A stretch of DNA of 64,000 nt from Marsupella aquatica (lineage: Eukaryota; Marchantiophyta), in assembly GCA_973895155.1 (NCBI GenBank), contig OZ316894.1, forward strand, positions 13,454,001-13,518,000. Direction: 5' to 3'. The position numbers were made by a program, and so were the translations under genes. The notes beneath the pieces are model-generated. The model had not been told where the DNA came from. It made no database searches and was given only the letters and a program-made list of their open reading frames with translations. Numbering within the stretch: the stretch's first letter is position 1; each line of letters starts with the position of its first letter. Shown here in pieces: positions 52,836 through 63,627 of this stretch.

Positions 52836-53500
52836 TAATTTTGCCTTTTTATGGATTTCTCCAAAGCATTTGATAGTATGCAGATCCAAACTTTGGGCTA
52901 GGATGGTGGACTTAGGAGTGTTTGAATAGATCAGGCTGTACCAAGAAGTGCACATCAAACTCTCAAAAGACATATCTAAAGAAATCTGGAGCACTCTTGG
53001 TGTGATCCAAAGTTGTACTCTCCCACCTACTCTCTTTGGCATCTTCATTGATTAAACACAATATTGTGGAGGAGCATGGTGGAGTTGGTACTCAATTGGG
53101 TAGCTTCCTCCTCCAACTTCTAATATTTGGAGATGACATGGTCTTATTTGCTCATGATCAAGAAGCCTTGCAAAAGACATTTCAATGCTTTGGAAGAATT
53201 TTGCCAAGCGACAGGTATGACAATCAACCTTAAGAAGACCAAATGTTTGGGCATTGGCACACAACAAAATCCATTGCTTTGCTTCCAAGGAAATCCAGTG
53301 GAATTTGTGAACACCTACAAGTACCTTGGAGTGGAGTTCTCTCAAAACTTGATACCTGTCAATCAACCTTAAGAAGACCAAATGTTTGGGCATTGGCATG
53401 CCACAACAAAATCCATTGCTTTGCTTCCAAGGAAATCCAGTGGAATTTGTGAACACCTACATGTACCTTGGAGTGGAGTTCTCTCAAAACTTGAGTTGGG
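52836..53500 (+). pseudogene. LINE (non-LTR) reverse transcriptase fragment
   Basis: Plus-strand pieces: MDFSKAFDS near 52850, TLFGIFID near 53030, LLIFGDDMVLFAHDQEAL near 53110-53165 (the FADD box as FGDD), then FCQATGMTINLKKTKCLGIG and FVNTYKYLGVEFS. This order is that of plant L1-type reverse transcriptases. Frames are broken, and the last part is tandemly duplicated with a 139-bp spacing (53221 and 53360). Confidence 0.8.
53221..53497 (+). repeat. 139-bp tandem duplication inside the LINE fragment
   Basis: CAATCAACCTTAAGAAGACC starts at 53221 and 53360, and the following sequence to about 53497 is nearly identical, ending in GGAGTTCTCTCAAAACTTGA in both copies. Confidence 0.9.
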
Positions 53501-53668
53501 CCAATGGGTATGACGACCGTGAAAGGAAACAACAAAAAGAAAACAGGTAACAGTAAATATGGTCATGAAAGGCACTAATATTGCCAAAATAACATCTAAA
53601 ACTACATATTCCTGGAATCATTTACACATCTTCATTCCTTTCCAGGACCTTTCCATTATTTATGTGAG

Positions 53669-53766
53669 ACCAAATTTGGGTCTAGCTTCAAAACTTTTGG
53701 TCAAGGCTCGAAAATCTACCAAATTTGGGTCTAGCTTCAAAACTTTTGGTCAAGGCTCGAAAATCA
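53669..53766 (+). repeat. 49-bp tandem duplication
   Basis: ACCAAATTTGGGTCTAGCTT starts at 53669 and 53718; the two units are identical over their length. Confidence 0.9.
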
Positions 53767-54731
53767 TAACTGACAATCTCAACTTACTCACTGAGACCAA
53801 CGCACCCTAAACCCCTAAAGCACTGCCTAGCTTAGGGAAGACCTTGACCTCCTCCCACAGCTTTAAGATAGTTGATTGGACTCGCCATGGTACTCACCCG
53901 TGACCTGGCACAACCTTTGGACCTGGACTGTTTCATCATGGCAGACCATAGTTCTGGGTCCGGAGAGCCCGTTTCGATTCACTTTAGTGTCTGGCTGAAA
54001 TTGGAAGTTAGTCCCTGGATATGGATGTTCAATTGCAATGGTGGAGGACTTGATTGGACCTCAGGTTCGGAAATTGTATTCACCGGGTAAATGCACGACG
54101 ATGAAATACACATGATTCTTGACAACATCTGCCAGAAGATCCAATGCATGCCATTGTCTGTCCTCCGCAAGACAAATCCACACAAGTGTAAAACAAATTC
54201 ATAATGGGACTCCTCTCATCCCTACACGAAAAGTTTCGTGTAGAAATCATTTATCCAAACCCGAACGCCTCCTCAGCCAACGCTCTGGCGCTCCAACCTC
54301 ATACTCCCGATCTTGAACGAAGAACTTGCTCTCCTCAAAAACATTTTCATTTACTCAAAACTTGAACATATTGCCAACAGGCTTGTTCAAAGAAGATACA
54401 ATGGAAAATTGTAACTATAGTGCTTGATCATAAACTAAAAACCAAATGAAAGTCAGGGATTATTGAGCGACATAGACCATTTGGCTAACGCCAGGCACTA
54501 TCTAAAATATATGTACCAGGTCACCTAGTGGTCAAACGGTAATTGTCCTGTGGGAAGTTTGTAAACATAGAAACACGTATGAATGTTTGTAAACATAGAA
54601 GCAAGTATGAATATTTGGCAATCGTCAGGCGCTATCTAAATAGACCAAAAGATAATGTATTCAAAGGAAGATTGACAACAAAATAAACTCAAAGGGAGAT
54701 GTTTATTACTGTACTTCAAGAGTAGCGCCAT

Positions 54732-54883
54732 GAGCTATTTTGCAAGAACATCCATTTCTTGCGGATTGGACTCCGTAAATTACTTTGTTGCTAAGACCAT
54801 AATGGAGGAGCTATTTTGCAAGAACATCCATTTCTTGCGGATTGGACTCCGTAAAATACTTTGTTGCTAAGACCATAATGGAC
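54732..54883 (+). repeat. 76-bp tandem duplication
   Basis: GAGCTATTTTGCAAGAACAT starts at 54732 and 54808; the units differ by a single base near the middle. Confidence 0.9.
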
Positions 54884-55341
54884 ATTCTTGCCAAAGTCAT
54901 CTAGGAGGAAGTCAAAAGAGTGGGATCTTGCAATTGAGATAACATGACCAACCACCTTATTCATTAACTCTTAATAGACCACCATGGGTCGTAAACAATG
55001 GTATGTACAAAACAATTACTCTAAACTATCATCAATACGTTTCTATCGGAAGAAAGGGACCAGTAGTAGTGACGAAGTAGAGAGCTTTCATCCAAGCTAC
55101 ACCTAGCGTAAGCTCTGACGAGTGGTTACAGTGATACTGCTGATTTTGGATAGCGAACTCCAACCACACCGTTACGATTCCGATTGAGTAGACCCTGAAT
55201 TTGATTTTCAATGCCTAAATTTTCTCGGCCTGAACATTCAAAATAGGGTACGGTGTAATAATCTGATGCCATGCGCGAATAAAATCACGCTGAAGCGAAA
55301 AAATGCCTCACAACAATGACAACTTACTAGCCGCAAGAAAA

Positions 55342-57343
55342 TCAGGCAGCCACCTTATGCACGGCTTCGCGGTTGTAGTCCTTGATTCGTAGATTCAACG
55401 CGGCCAGCAAGTTCGGCCAGGTTTCCGGGATGCCTCCACCGACATTGAAATCAAGCAATTTGCCTTTCTCCCGATAGTAGCCTTCCACTGGAGCGCTCTG
55501 CTAAGAATGACGGGCGCACGTTACAAATGCCTAATAAATCTTCCCTCTCGTCTTCAAGGAATAGCATGATACAAAAAGGAACTGGAAGGGAAGGAGGGGG
55601 GGGCGGGAATTTTTGTGCCTAGAAGTCGCAGGGAGGCCTTAGCTAACATCGAGGAGGCGGGACCCTTAGAGAGCACTCTCAAACAACCTGGGATCAATAC
55701 TGGTAACATCTAAGTGACTTAATATGGGCCTTCTAAGTGTCCAACAAGCAAAATTCAATCCGTAAAATAATAAATCGATCCAAAATAAGAGCTGACGAAC
55801 TCTCATTCAAAAATTCATGGAGCGAAGCCCACCTCCTCGTGGTATACACGGAGCCTTGTCCTGACCGCTTCGTCGGTATCGTCAGCACGAATAGTCATTT
55901 TGTCGGAACAACCAGGAGGGGGTAAAAGAGGGGGCATCAATATTCTCGGCTCTCCGTTGGTCCCCTCCACGTCAATTTTCGCGACGTTGAAGTTACCACC
56001 GCATTGACTGCAAATCCTCCTGCCCAAACATTTGGCGATTAAAACGTCCTCGCGCAGTCTCAAGTTCACAACGAGGTCTAACTCGGTAATATCCTCGAGA
56101 ACCTCCTGAAATTACGTAGACATTAGATGCCGAACTGTCATGCCAAGATAGAAAGGGCATCTCATGGCAGAAAACCTCTAGTGGGATTCATTCAAAATTG
56201 CAAGGATGGAGTTCAGGATTCAGTAAACATTTATTGCTCCAAGGGGACTAAGAGGACGAGCTTGAAAGCATATTCATTGAATGTTAATAGGAATGATGAC
56301 AAAAATCATCATGCATGATTCATTTTGACATACATACATTCCATAGTTCTTTCCATCTGCGAACTTTGGTGAGGCCCTAGAGTCACTGTCTAGAGGCTTC
56401 AGTCTAGAAGCTAAGACCCCAACTCTAGCTTCTGTTCGCGATTTATTAGTAAAATGGGAGCATCTCCCTGGAGAATAACCTTACCGCTTGGCTGATAGTT
56501 CGAGGAAACCCGTCCAGTATGAATCCTCTTACACCTGCCGAATTTTCTTGCTCGAGGCGCCTAGACAAGAGGTTGAAGATAACTTCATCAGGGAGCAACT
56601 TCCCTCGGGTCATTGCATCAAATAGCTGCATCGCGAACAACCAACGATTACATATTGTTAATAGTTCGGACTTCTAAAATGTAATGATATACTTGATTCA
56701 CATGGTTGGTTCAGAACGGCAACAAACAGAGATAAGAACAATTGAAATATGTGGTTTGTTAATGGTGCACAAGAGCACAAGTGAGTGGAAGGAGAAGTAC
56801 CACCTACATAAGGTCTAAAGTTCGACTGCTTTCAAACCCTCTTTGGCACAGTAAGCCATTTCCGTTGAAAACCTAAGTAACCGTTGTTCATTTTAGACAC
56901 TGACTACCAAAAACAGGAAGACTTCGATCTGCCAAACTTGCGCGCTAAATTATACGTTCTAAACGACAGAAACAATTCGATGGTCGAATTTACACAGGAG
57001 AAAAAATAAGAACTAGGTAACGCACCTGCTTGGACATCGCTGATGTGCTCTTTAGCTCCTGTCTGACGAGATCACCCATGGCGATGTGCGGAACATCGAG
57101 CAACTTCGCAAGACGACTGGCGTACGTTCCCTTGCCCACGCCAGGACATCCTAAGAACACCCACTGCGGACCCGACCGTTCCTCCTGCCTGTGCACATCC
57201 TCTAAGCTAGTCAAAGGAACGGAATAAAAATCCGCATCCACGGTTGCTTGAGCTGCCCCTCTAACTTCTCGGATAGAACGGTACCTAGTCGCTCCAAGAA
57301 ATTGCCGCAATCCAGATCGCGAAGGACGGCTAAGAGCCGTCAT
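55342..57343 (-). CDS. Adenylate kinase, plastid/amyloplast type (4 exons)
   Basis: Converts ATP + AMP to 2 ADP; the plant homologues of this type act in plastids. Exons on the minus strand: 57343-57026, 56625-56485, 56105-55833, 55500-55342; all three introns (400, 379 and 332 nt) are GT-AG and phase 0. The spliced protein has 296 residues. The ATG at 57343 is chosen because the frame further upstream has no ATG; the first 40 residues are Ser/Arg-rich without acids, as in a transit peptide. Seen: P-loop GCPGVGKGT (residues 65-73), AMP-binding PHIAMGDLVR, LDGFPRT (about 144-150), LID segment with LGRRICSQCG, the DD...VRTRL arginine region, and C-terminal WPNLLAALN. No stop or frameshift; it is the only intact host gene here. 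The plastid location is inferred from the family and N-terminus. Confidence 0.92.
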
Positions 57344-57780
57344 CGTTACTGGACGAATCGTCCGAGAGTTTTCTCTCACGTTTACACCCTGCGGCCTCCC
57401 CACCGCCCAAATCAAAAGGAGTGAATAGACAACGAATAGGCAGCTTCTGCAGCCGTGGTGTGTTCAGAAAACCTTTTGCTGAGCCCGGACTGGAGGGCAT
57501 ATGTTACTCCATTAAGTACGCAAAATCGCAAGCGATCTAACAATCGACCACCTAGCAAATCTAGGTCTCCACCTACCGTAGTTCGTAGTGTTGCATTTTT
57601 TTACTGTCTCCAGCGTTCGGAGAACATGCGTTGAGTGCCAGCCCGGTGAAGAGGAAACTCCGCCACAAAGCTCGAAAATGCAGAGGTGCAGGCGGACGAG
57701 CCTTCGCGAGGAAGAGAGGCCGCCGCAAGCAGCCCACTAGCAAAAGTCGAACCCGGAATACGGTGCCGCACAGCAACATA
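57344..57780 (-). promoter_or_regulatory. Upstream region of the adenylate kinase gene
   Basis: This holds the 5' untranslated region and proximal promoter by position. I could not identify a convincing TATA box. A 48-bp tandem duplication begins just upstream at 57781. Confidence 0.3.
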
Positions 57781-57876
57781 TGGCAAAACTTACCGGACTA
57801 GCGCTGTGTCGAGTGTTACTAGGACCAGTGGCAAAACTTACCGGACGAGCGATGTGTCGAGTGTGACTAGGAGCAG
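57781..57876 (+). repeat. 48-bp tandem duplication upstream of the adenylate kinase gene
   Basis: TGGCAAAACTTACCGGAC starts at 57781 and 57829; the units differ at a few bases (CTAGCGC/CGAGCGA, GTTACT/GTGACT, ACC/AGC). Confidence 0.85.
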
Positions 57877-58384
57877 TGAGTAGTAGGGGGCCTCAAACTT
57901 TAGGCTCCTGAAAAAAATTTCGAAAGAACAGCTTCTTACTCTGCTTTTTATTTCCGAACTGACCTAAATTTTTAACCTACCCCCATTAGTATATATGAGT
58001 TACTTTGAGTTCACCCCAGGTGATTTCTCATTGGTGTATTAACACAAGGTGAATCCACCTTATCCTGACCAAGTTTACCCTCACCTGGCTGGCTCCTTCC
58101 CCTTTTTTAATGAGCACTACACATGGTTGGCATGCCCCCCTCTCAAGTTTCAATCCCAATGACCCACCTTGAATCGGGCAGTAAGCCCAAATGTGGGTTT
58201 GTTTACACATGGAAAATATGTATATTTTGGGGGCCACTTTCCTTTAGAGAAGTGGGAGTAGGGTGGGTCATTGTTGTGCGAGAGTGCATGGTGATCATTG
58301 CCCACCACCATGCCCTGTGCACGCCCATTAAGATATTATGGTAGTTTAGGTTCGTCATTTAGAGGCCATATATGCAAGCTATAG
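57877..58384. other. Non-coding stretch
   Basis: No gene or repeat was recognised here. Confidence 0.4.
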
Positions 58385-58720
58385 TGTTAGGATTTACTCT
58401 TAGATTTAGAGTTACAACTTTACCGTAGTCAAGGCTAACCTTAGTCGCAGACTTGGTTAGGTTAGTCATGTTGTGTACACTCTATACCTAAGCGGTGTTT
58501 GCTTGGAGAGTGGGAACTCAGGCTCATTGTTACAAAGCTAGTTGAGAGATAGCTTGCGTCGTGGATGCATGGTATGGCCGGTCGGCCGAGAGTACAGTAA
58601 AGCTCTTGTGTGTTCCCGTGGACATAGCCTCATGTGGAGGTGAACCACATATCTCTTTGTGTCAACTCTTGTGCGTTTGATGGTTCATGGGCTTGTCGTT
58701 GTGATTGTCGTCTATACTCA
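58385..58720 (+). repeat. Ty1/copia-type LTR (336 bp), probably the 5' LTR of a degraded element
   Basis: Starts TGTTAGGATTTACTC and ends TCTATACTCA; after ATAAT comes the primer-binding site TGGTATCAGAGC. No second LTR copy is visible in the window. A copia gag start at 60538 on the same strand may belong to the same element, but the sequence between is unusual (see the GC-rich block). The left boundary is inferred from the TGTTAG motif only. Confidence 0.6.
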
Positions 58721-58725
58721 ATAAT

Positions 58726-58737
58726 TGGTATCAGAGC
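58726..58737 (+). other. tRNA-Met primer-binding site after the copia LTR
   Basis: TGGTATCAGAGC, complementary to the 3' end of initiator tRNA-Met. Its place 5 nt after the LTR end supports the LTR call. Confidence 0.75.
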
Positions 58738-59437
58738 ATGACTGGTAGATGACGAGGTTTTTTTGTGACGGTTTTCCAACGTTCATTGTCGATGTTGCAT
58801 TCGGAGTTTTTTGCATGAAACTCAAATGTGTGTGGCTGAGCCGATAGATTAGTGAGAGTGCTTTCTATCGGTGTTTAGAACTCATTGATCGGTATCCGTG
58901 GTGCGGAGGAATCGGAGTTTGCGTCGTTCTGGATTTTTTGTGCTCGACGGTATTTTGGGGGGGAGGGACCAGAGTTTGTTTTTGCAATGGTGTGAACTGT
59001 GCGGTGTGGGAGGTGTTGCATGTTATAGCTCAAGTTGAAGATTAAGGCAAGCTGGTCGTTTTGGTAGCTGAGGTGCTACCAAGTGTTTACCGAGTGCAAC
59101 GCAACGACTGAAAGAGGCGTTCAGATTTTTTCATAAACTATGGAGCTTATTCTCATCTGAATCGGGTTTCTTGTCGTCGCATCCAACTGGAAGCAGCAAA
59201 CACGAAGTGCTAGGGCTCAATGGTGACATCGCGACAATGCGGTCATTTTGAGTCCGGGATTGGCACTTGACGTGGAGAAAGTGTGACCCGGTGGAAGGTT
59301 TTTTTCTCTGTTGAGCTTGCAGACTGTGCCGACACAATTTGACAACATTTCCCGTCCACAGTCATCATTTTAATTCATGGAATTGGCGGCGGCAAGGTGT
59401 GTAATCGGCAAATTTTGTCTTCAAAGTCAATTTTTGC

Positions 59438-59876
59438 TATTAAAGGGGTTTAAGGGCCTCTTTTGGTGTGCTTACACACCAACAGGTGTGTACACACCTC
59501 TTGGCCCCGACATACCCCGCATACCCCCTTTCACCCCGCATATCCCCCCTCCCAAGCCTGCATACTCAACCGCAAAGCGGCTCAAGCGCAATGATGCAGC
59601 GTCAGCTGGCGCGTTCTGCGCCATCACAAGCCCTTATGCCCGGCCCTGCCCCTCCGATCGTCCCCGCATCAAAGCCCTTGCCTGGCCCTACTGTCGGCCA
59701 GCCGTAACTTTGCGGCGATGGCATTCCCCGGCCCGGCCTCCTACTATACGCGGCTGCGTATGCAGCCGCTCGTCTTTTACTCTTGCACCCTCGTACTCGC
59801 CCCGTCCCCGCCCTATGGGTACCCTGGCCCCTCATACGCCCATTTTATTTAGAGGGGCTTAAAACCCCCTTTTTAA
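59438..59876. repeat. GC-rich foldback or MITE candidate
   Basis: The ends TTAAAGGGGTTTAAGGGCC (left) and, on the minus strand, TTAAAAAGGGGGTTTTAAGC (right) form an imperfect terminal inverted repeat. The inside is much richer in GC than the flanks and starts with an inverted GTGTGC...GTGTGTACACACC motif. The plus-strand ORF across it has no recognisable motif. No target duplication was established. Confidence 0.35.
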
Positions 59877-60537
59877 GGCCTATTTCTTCCGGCTTTTCTA
59901 ATTGGTCATCCCGGGCCTGATGACCCACGGATTTAATTGCTTGGACAGGGGGAACGGTCCCGTGTGAGACCTGCTATATTGTACAAAGAATATTTCAAAA
60001 ATACAGAGAGCATGTTTTTGGCCGTCCGACAAAGATTTTGCACGCCAAACTATAACTTTTTTGGTTCTTTTTTGGTGAGGTCGTAGCCATTGAAGTTAAC
60101 AACGCGATGCACCAATTGAATTGAAATTCCAATGATAGGTTATACTTGGCATTTTGGTTATTCCCTGAGGTGGTCAAAACAGGGGAGTTGCCCAAGGTTT
60201 TACCCACCCCGATCAAAATTTGGATAACTTTTCCGTTGAATTTTGATTTTGATTTTGGTTTTTAGTGTTGGACTCCTAGCTTTATGGGCTACGTGCCGGT
60301 GTTTAGTTTTGAGTTTTTTTAGAAGTGGTGAATTTTTTTCTGTGATTTTCTTATATGAGTGATTCAGAGGAGATTTTTGAAGACGTGGAACGTAAAGCAT
60401 GAGGATCACCGCCACGGTTTGAGAAGAAGAGAGAGGAGCAGGAGGAAAATCACCTGACACCAGTACCATCACCGGTGCGGCATGTGGTGGAGGAAGTTGT
60501 TCTACTACCGGAGCTTACGGTAGTGCAAAAGAAGAAT

Positions 60538-60640
60538 ATGGGGACATTCAAGCTTGGGGGACCCAAGTATGAAGTCACAAAGTATGATGGGCGCTCTAAC
60601 TACTTGCTCTGTGAGAAGCAAGTGAAGGCACTACAACACT
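60538..60640 (+). pseudogene. Ty1/copia gag N-terminal fragment
   Basis: MGTFKLGGPKYEVTKYDG followed by RSNYLLCEKQVKAL resembles the start of copia gag proteins (KFDGxNxxxWxxxVKxxL). The frame runs from an ATG at 60538 and loses similarity after about 60640. It may belong to the element whose LTR is at 58385-58720. Confidence 0.55.
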
Positions 60641-61178
60641 ATGCCCCTGTTTTGCAAAATGCCTTCCTTTGCACCATACAAAGGAAACAAATCCAAAATA
60701 CCCATTTTGCGAACCACCTCACATCGCAACATCTTCGCTCTAACTTTCCCATCCTCAACCTTTTACAAACGGCCCTTCGCAACTACTTTACAACTTGAAA
60801 CTTTAAACCCATCACAACATCTCCGCAATGTTGCGACCATATTTTCCTAGCAAATATTGAGAATCGACGCATTTCATTATTTTGCAATAATAATTGTATC
60901 GCTACTATTGCCATAACAATGATATCGCAGTTTCTGATGTTTACCCATTCTGTAACTTGCAATTCAAAAACCGTCGCAACATTGCAACAATCAGGTGACC
61001 GCTTAATTGCAAAGTGGTTAAACTTGCAAACTTGCGGGGTGTACGTATTCGCTAGTTTTGCGATTGTGATAGCATCGCAAGTGTTGCGATGGGTTTGTTC
61101 TCAAAAACATTGCGATAATATTTGCTTGGCTCTTTGAGATGGGATTTGGTTCTCAAAAGCTTTGCAAAATGTATTTTT
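60641..61178. other. Non-coding, AT-rich stretch
   Basis: Nothing recognisable apart from repeated CGCAAC/TTGCGA words. It ends in a T-run (61174-61178) that is the target site of the copia element. Confidence 0.4.
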
Positions 61179-61374
61179 TGTTAAGAGTCAAACCCTAACC
61201 CTAGTTACATAGACCTAACACTGGTTACATAGCCTAGGAGGTGGTTGTATAACCACCCTTCATTACCCACCTATATACCATGATATGTAACCTATTCCCA
61301 TATAATGGAATGTGTGAGAGTGTGTGGTGGTTGAAGACATCTTGGCTATGGTGAATTACATTCTCTTCTAAACA
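61179..61374 (+). repeat. 5' LTR of the copia element
   Basis: 196 bp, TG...CA, with a TATATA-like promoter motif near 61271. Paired with 63432-63627. Confidence 0.93.
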
Positions 61375-61931
61375 CGTTATCAGCACGACTTAGCCGATGA
61401 GCAAAAATTTTGAGGCCAAGGAAAGCATGATGCGTTCTTTTTTTGAATTTGGGTTCCCAAATTGATTTTTTTTGGAAATTTGAATCGGTATGGAAGATAC
61501 AATTCCCTGATTGGAATTAAGATAAGATTGCAAAGAGCGGCTCAACTATTGAAAACCACAACGAACATGGGCGAATTGGATGGAAGAGCGAAGGGGATTG
61601 AAAAGATGCGACAGTCGAATTGAACAATTCAGGGAAGCAATTGAAACATAATCCCCCTTGTCTTCTTCTCCTTCTCTTTCCATTGCACACACATCAATTC
61701 AAAATATCCAAGATCTATGCAATAGACAATATCAACTGCCACTTACTCACAACAAAAAGCTGAATACGAAATCCAGAAATATACCCCACAAATCACTACG
61801 GAAGCACATTGATCCTAAAGAAAAGGTCTAACTCCCCAAATTATGGAGTAACCACTGCGACCCCCACATTGAAACCTACAAAGAGACACAATACAACACA
61901 AACAAAAGCTTCCATTAGAAAACTCACAATC

Positions 61932-62874
61932 ATGAACTCAATGGAAAAATTGAATTTCCAGGCATTGACTATAGATGGGTCAAATTACCTGACGTGGTCT
62001 CTCGATGTGGAAGCCCACTTATCAGCAAATGAACTTACAGGAAGCAATTACCACCAATCATGGCCCTATGCTGCAAGAGAAAGCCAAGGCTTTAGTCTTT
62101 ATGCGCCACCACCTCGCGGACTCTCTAAAAACACAATATATGAACCAATATTGGGATCAGAGAAGCCATACTTATCGGCGATTGGGGCCCTAATGTATCT
62201 GGCAAATCAGACACGCCCAAATATATCGTTTGCAATCAACCTACTTGCGCGGCACAGTGCTCAACCCACAATCAGACACTGGAACGACATAAAGAGAGTC
62301 TTCCAATACTTACAAGGCACGACGGATATGGGCCTCTTCTTCCCAAAGAACTCTAATGCCATATTAACAGGATATGCTGATGCGGGATACTTGTCAGACC
62401 CTGATGACTCAAAGTCACAAACTGGGTACGTCTTCCTCTCTGGACAGACAGCCATCTCGTGGAAGAGCTCAAAACAAACATTGACTACTACATCATCCAA
62501 TCATTCTGAAATAGTAGCACTTTACGAGGCAAGCCGCGAATGTATATGGCTTTGCCAATTGATAGATCACCTCAACAAGAACACAGGCAGACCACTGCTG
62601 TCAAGCCCCACAATAATATACAAGGACAACAGACCGTGTGTAGACCAGATTTCACAAGGATACATAAAAGGCGATCGGACAAAACATATTACCCCAAAAT
62701 TCTTCTATACACATGAGCAAAATGGTGACAAGATTACAGTCAAATGGAAATCAACAACAGAGAATAGACCGAGCTGATCTATTCACCAAACCCCTCCCGC
62801 CAGCATTACACAAAAACCACGTTCAAGGCATTGGAATGAGAAAGTTATCACTACTGCAACAACAAGGTGAATAA
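61932..62874 (+). pseudogene. Copia gag start fused in frame to the reverse transcriptase end and RNase H
   Basis: The ATG at 61932 begins a copia gag start (MEKLNFQALTIDGSNYLTW, then LDVEAHLSANELTG). At about 62040 it passes, in frame, into the distal reverse transcriptase (YLSAIGALMYLANQTRPNIS, LARHSAQPTIRHWNDIKRV) and RNase H (GYADAGYLSDPDDSKSQTG, IYKDNRPCV). A deletion of some 3 kb joins the two. The open frame ends at 62777 through a one-base frameshift near 62768; in the next frame the copia C-terminal DLFTKPLPPALH motif continues to TAA at 62872-62874. The DNA up to the frameshift could still yield a 281-residue fusion protein. Confidence 0.85.
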
Positions 62875-63431
62875 CTTACCTCAACCAGGCACAGGGAAGG
62901 CGCACCTCAATCTATGCTGCACAGAGGAAGCGCACAGAGACACCAACAATAAGCCATCTCCCACAAGTGGAGCACTGCATTCTCCAGACAGGCCCAATGA
63001 AAGCTACTTCAACCCGAACCTTTGCGCGACCAAAGATCGAAGGAAATTGACCCAGAAGAAGGCAAACTCAAACAAGCACAGGACGACTGTCATACACACA
63101 AGAGTCACCAGCCTCAAGCGACTGGGCATCGACAAACTCAACCTAAAACAGGAATCGACCACGACAAAGACGACCTATACATTCACTAAGAAGTAGCATA
63201 CGAATTCTTTTTAGTTACACCCATCCTCTTAGGGACAATATTAATAATATGTCTTAGTTTACATTATCCACAAATGATCCCAACATATGTAAGGTTGTGG
63301 CACACTTTCCATGAGAAGAAAGCAGCATGGTTTTAATGAGACCAAACCAAAGAATTAGGGGAAACACATTAGGGTTAGGTTCCCTCCTAGAGTGGTTGAT
63401 TTTACACTTAGTTCAATCACCCAAGGGGGAG
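62875..63431 (+). other. 3' non-coding part of the copia element with polypurine tract (63423-63431)
   Basis: No coding motif was found between the RNase H end and the 3' LTR. It ends in AAGGGGGAG directly before TGTTAAGAGTC, the polypurine tract. Confidence 0.7.
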
Positions 63432-63627
63432 TGTTAAGAGTCAAAACCTAACCCTAGTTACATAGACCTAACACTGGTTACATAGGCTGGGAGGTGGTTG
63501 TATAACCACCCTTCATTACCCACCTATATACCATGATATGTAACCTATTCCCATGTAATGGAATGTGTGAGAGTGTGTGGTGGTTGAAGACATCTTGGCT
63601 ATGGTGAATTACACTCTCTTCTAAACA
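63432..63627 (+). repeat. 3' LTR of the copia element
   Basis: 196 bp, five substitutions relative to the 5' LTR, no indel. Confidence 0.93.

Larger units (their letters stand above)
53501..55341. other. Intergenic region downstream of the adenylate kinase gene
   Basis: No coding region is supported. It contains a 49-bp tandem duplication (53669-53766) and a 76-bp tandem duplication (54732-54883). The part next to the gene should hold its 3' untranslated region, but no clear polyadenylation signal was assigned. Confidence 0.5.
61179..63627 (+). mobile_element. Complete but internally deleted Ty1/copia retrotransposon (2449 bp)
   Basis: Two 196-bp LTRs (61179-61374 and 63432-63627) start TGTTAAGAGTC and end TTCTAAACA and differ at five positions. 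The flanks TTTTT (61174-61178) and TTTTT (63628-63632) fit a 5-bp target duplication. A TTATCAGCACGA primer-site-like sequence follows the 5' LTR and a purine run AAGGGGGAG precedes the 3' LTR. Protease, integrase and most of the reverse transcriptase are deleted, so the element depends on other copies for movement. Confidence 0.92.

Noticed and set aside
55737-55925. Plus-strand ORF opposite the third adenylate kinase exon, and others opposite its exons
   Set aside because: Antisense shadows of coding exons.
57343-57415. Extending the adenylate kinase start 24 codons upstream to 57415
   Set aside because: That codon is TTG; the first in-frame ATG is at 57343 and gives a transit-peptide-like N-terminus.
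59377-59862. 161-codon plus-strand ORF
   Set aside because: It lies in the GC-rich block and has no recognisable domain; the opposite strand is equally open.
62867-63196. 109-codon ORF after the copia RNase H
   Set aside because: It overlaps the true copia C-terminus in another frame and resembles no known protein.
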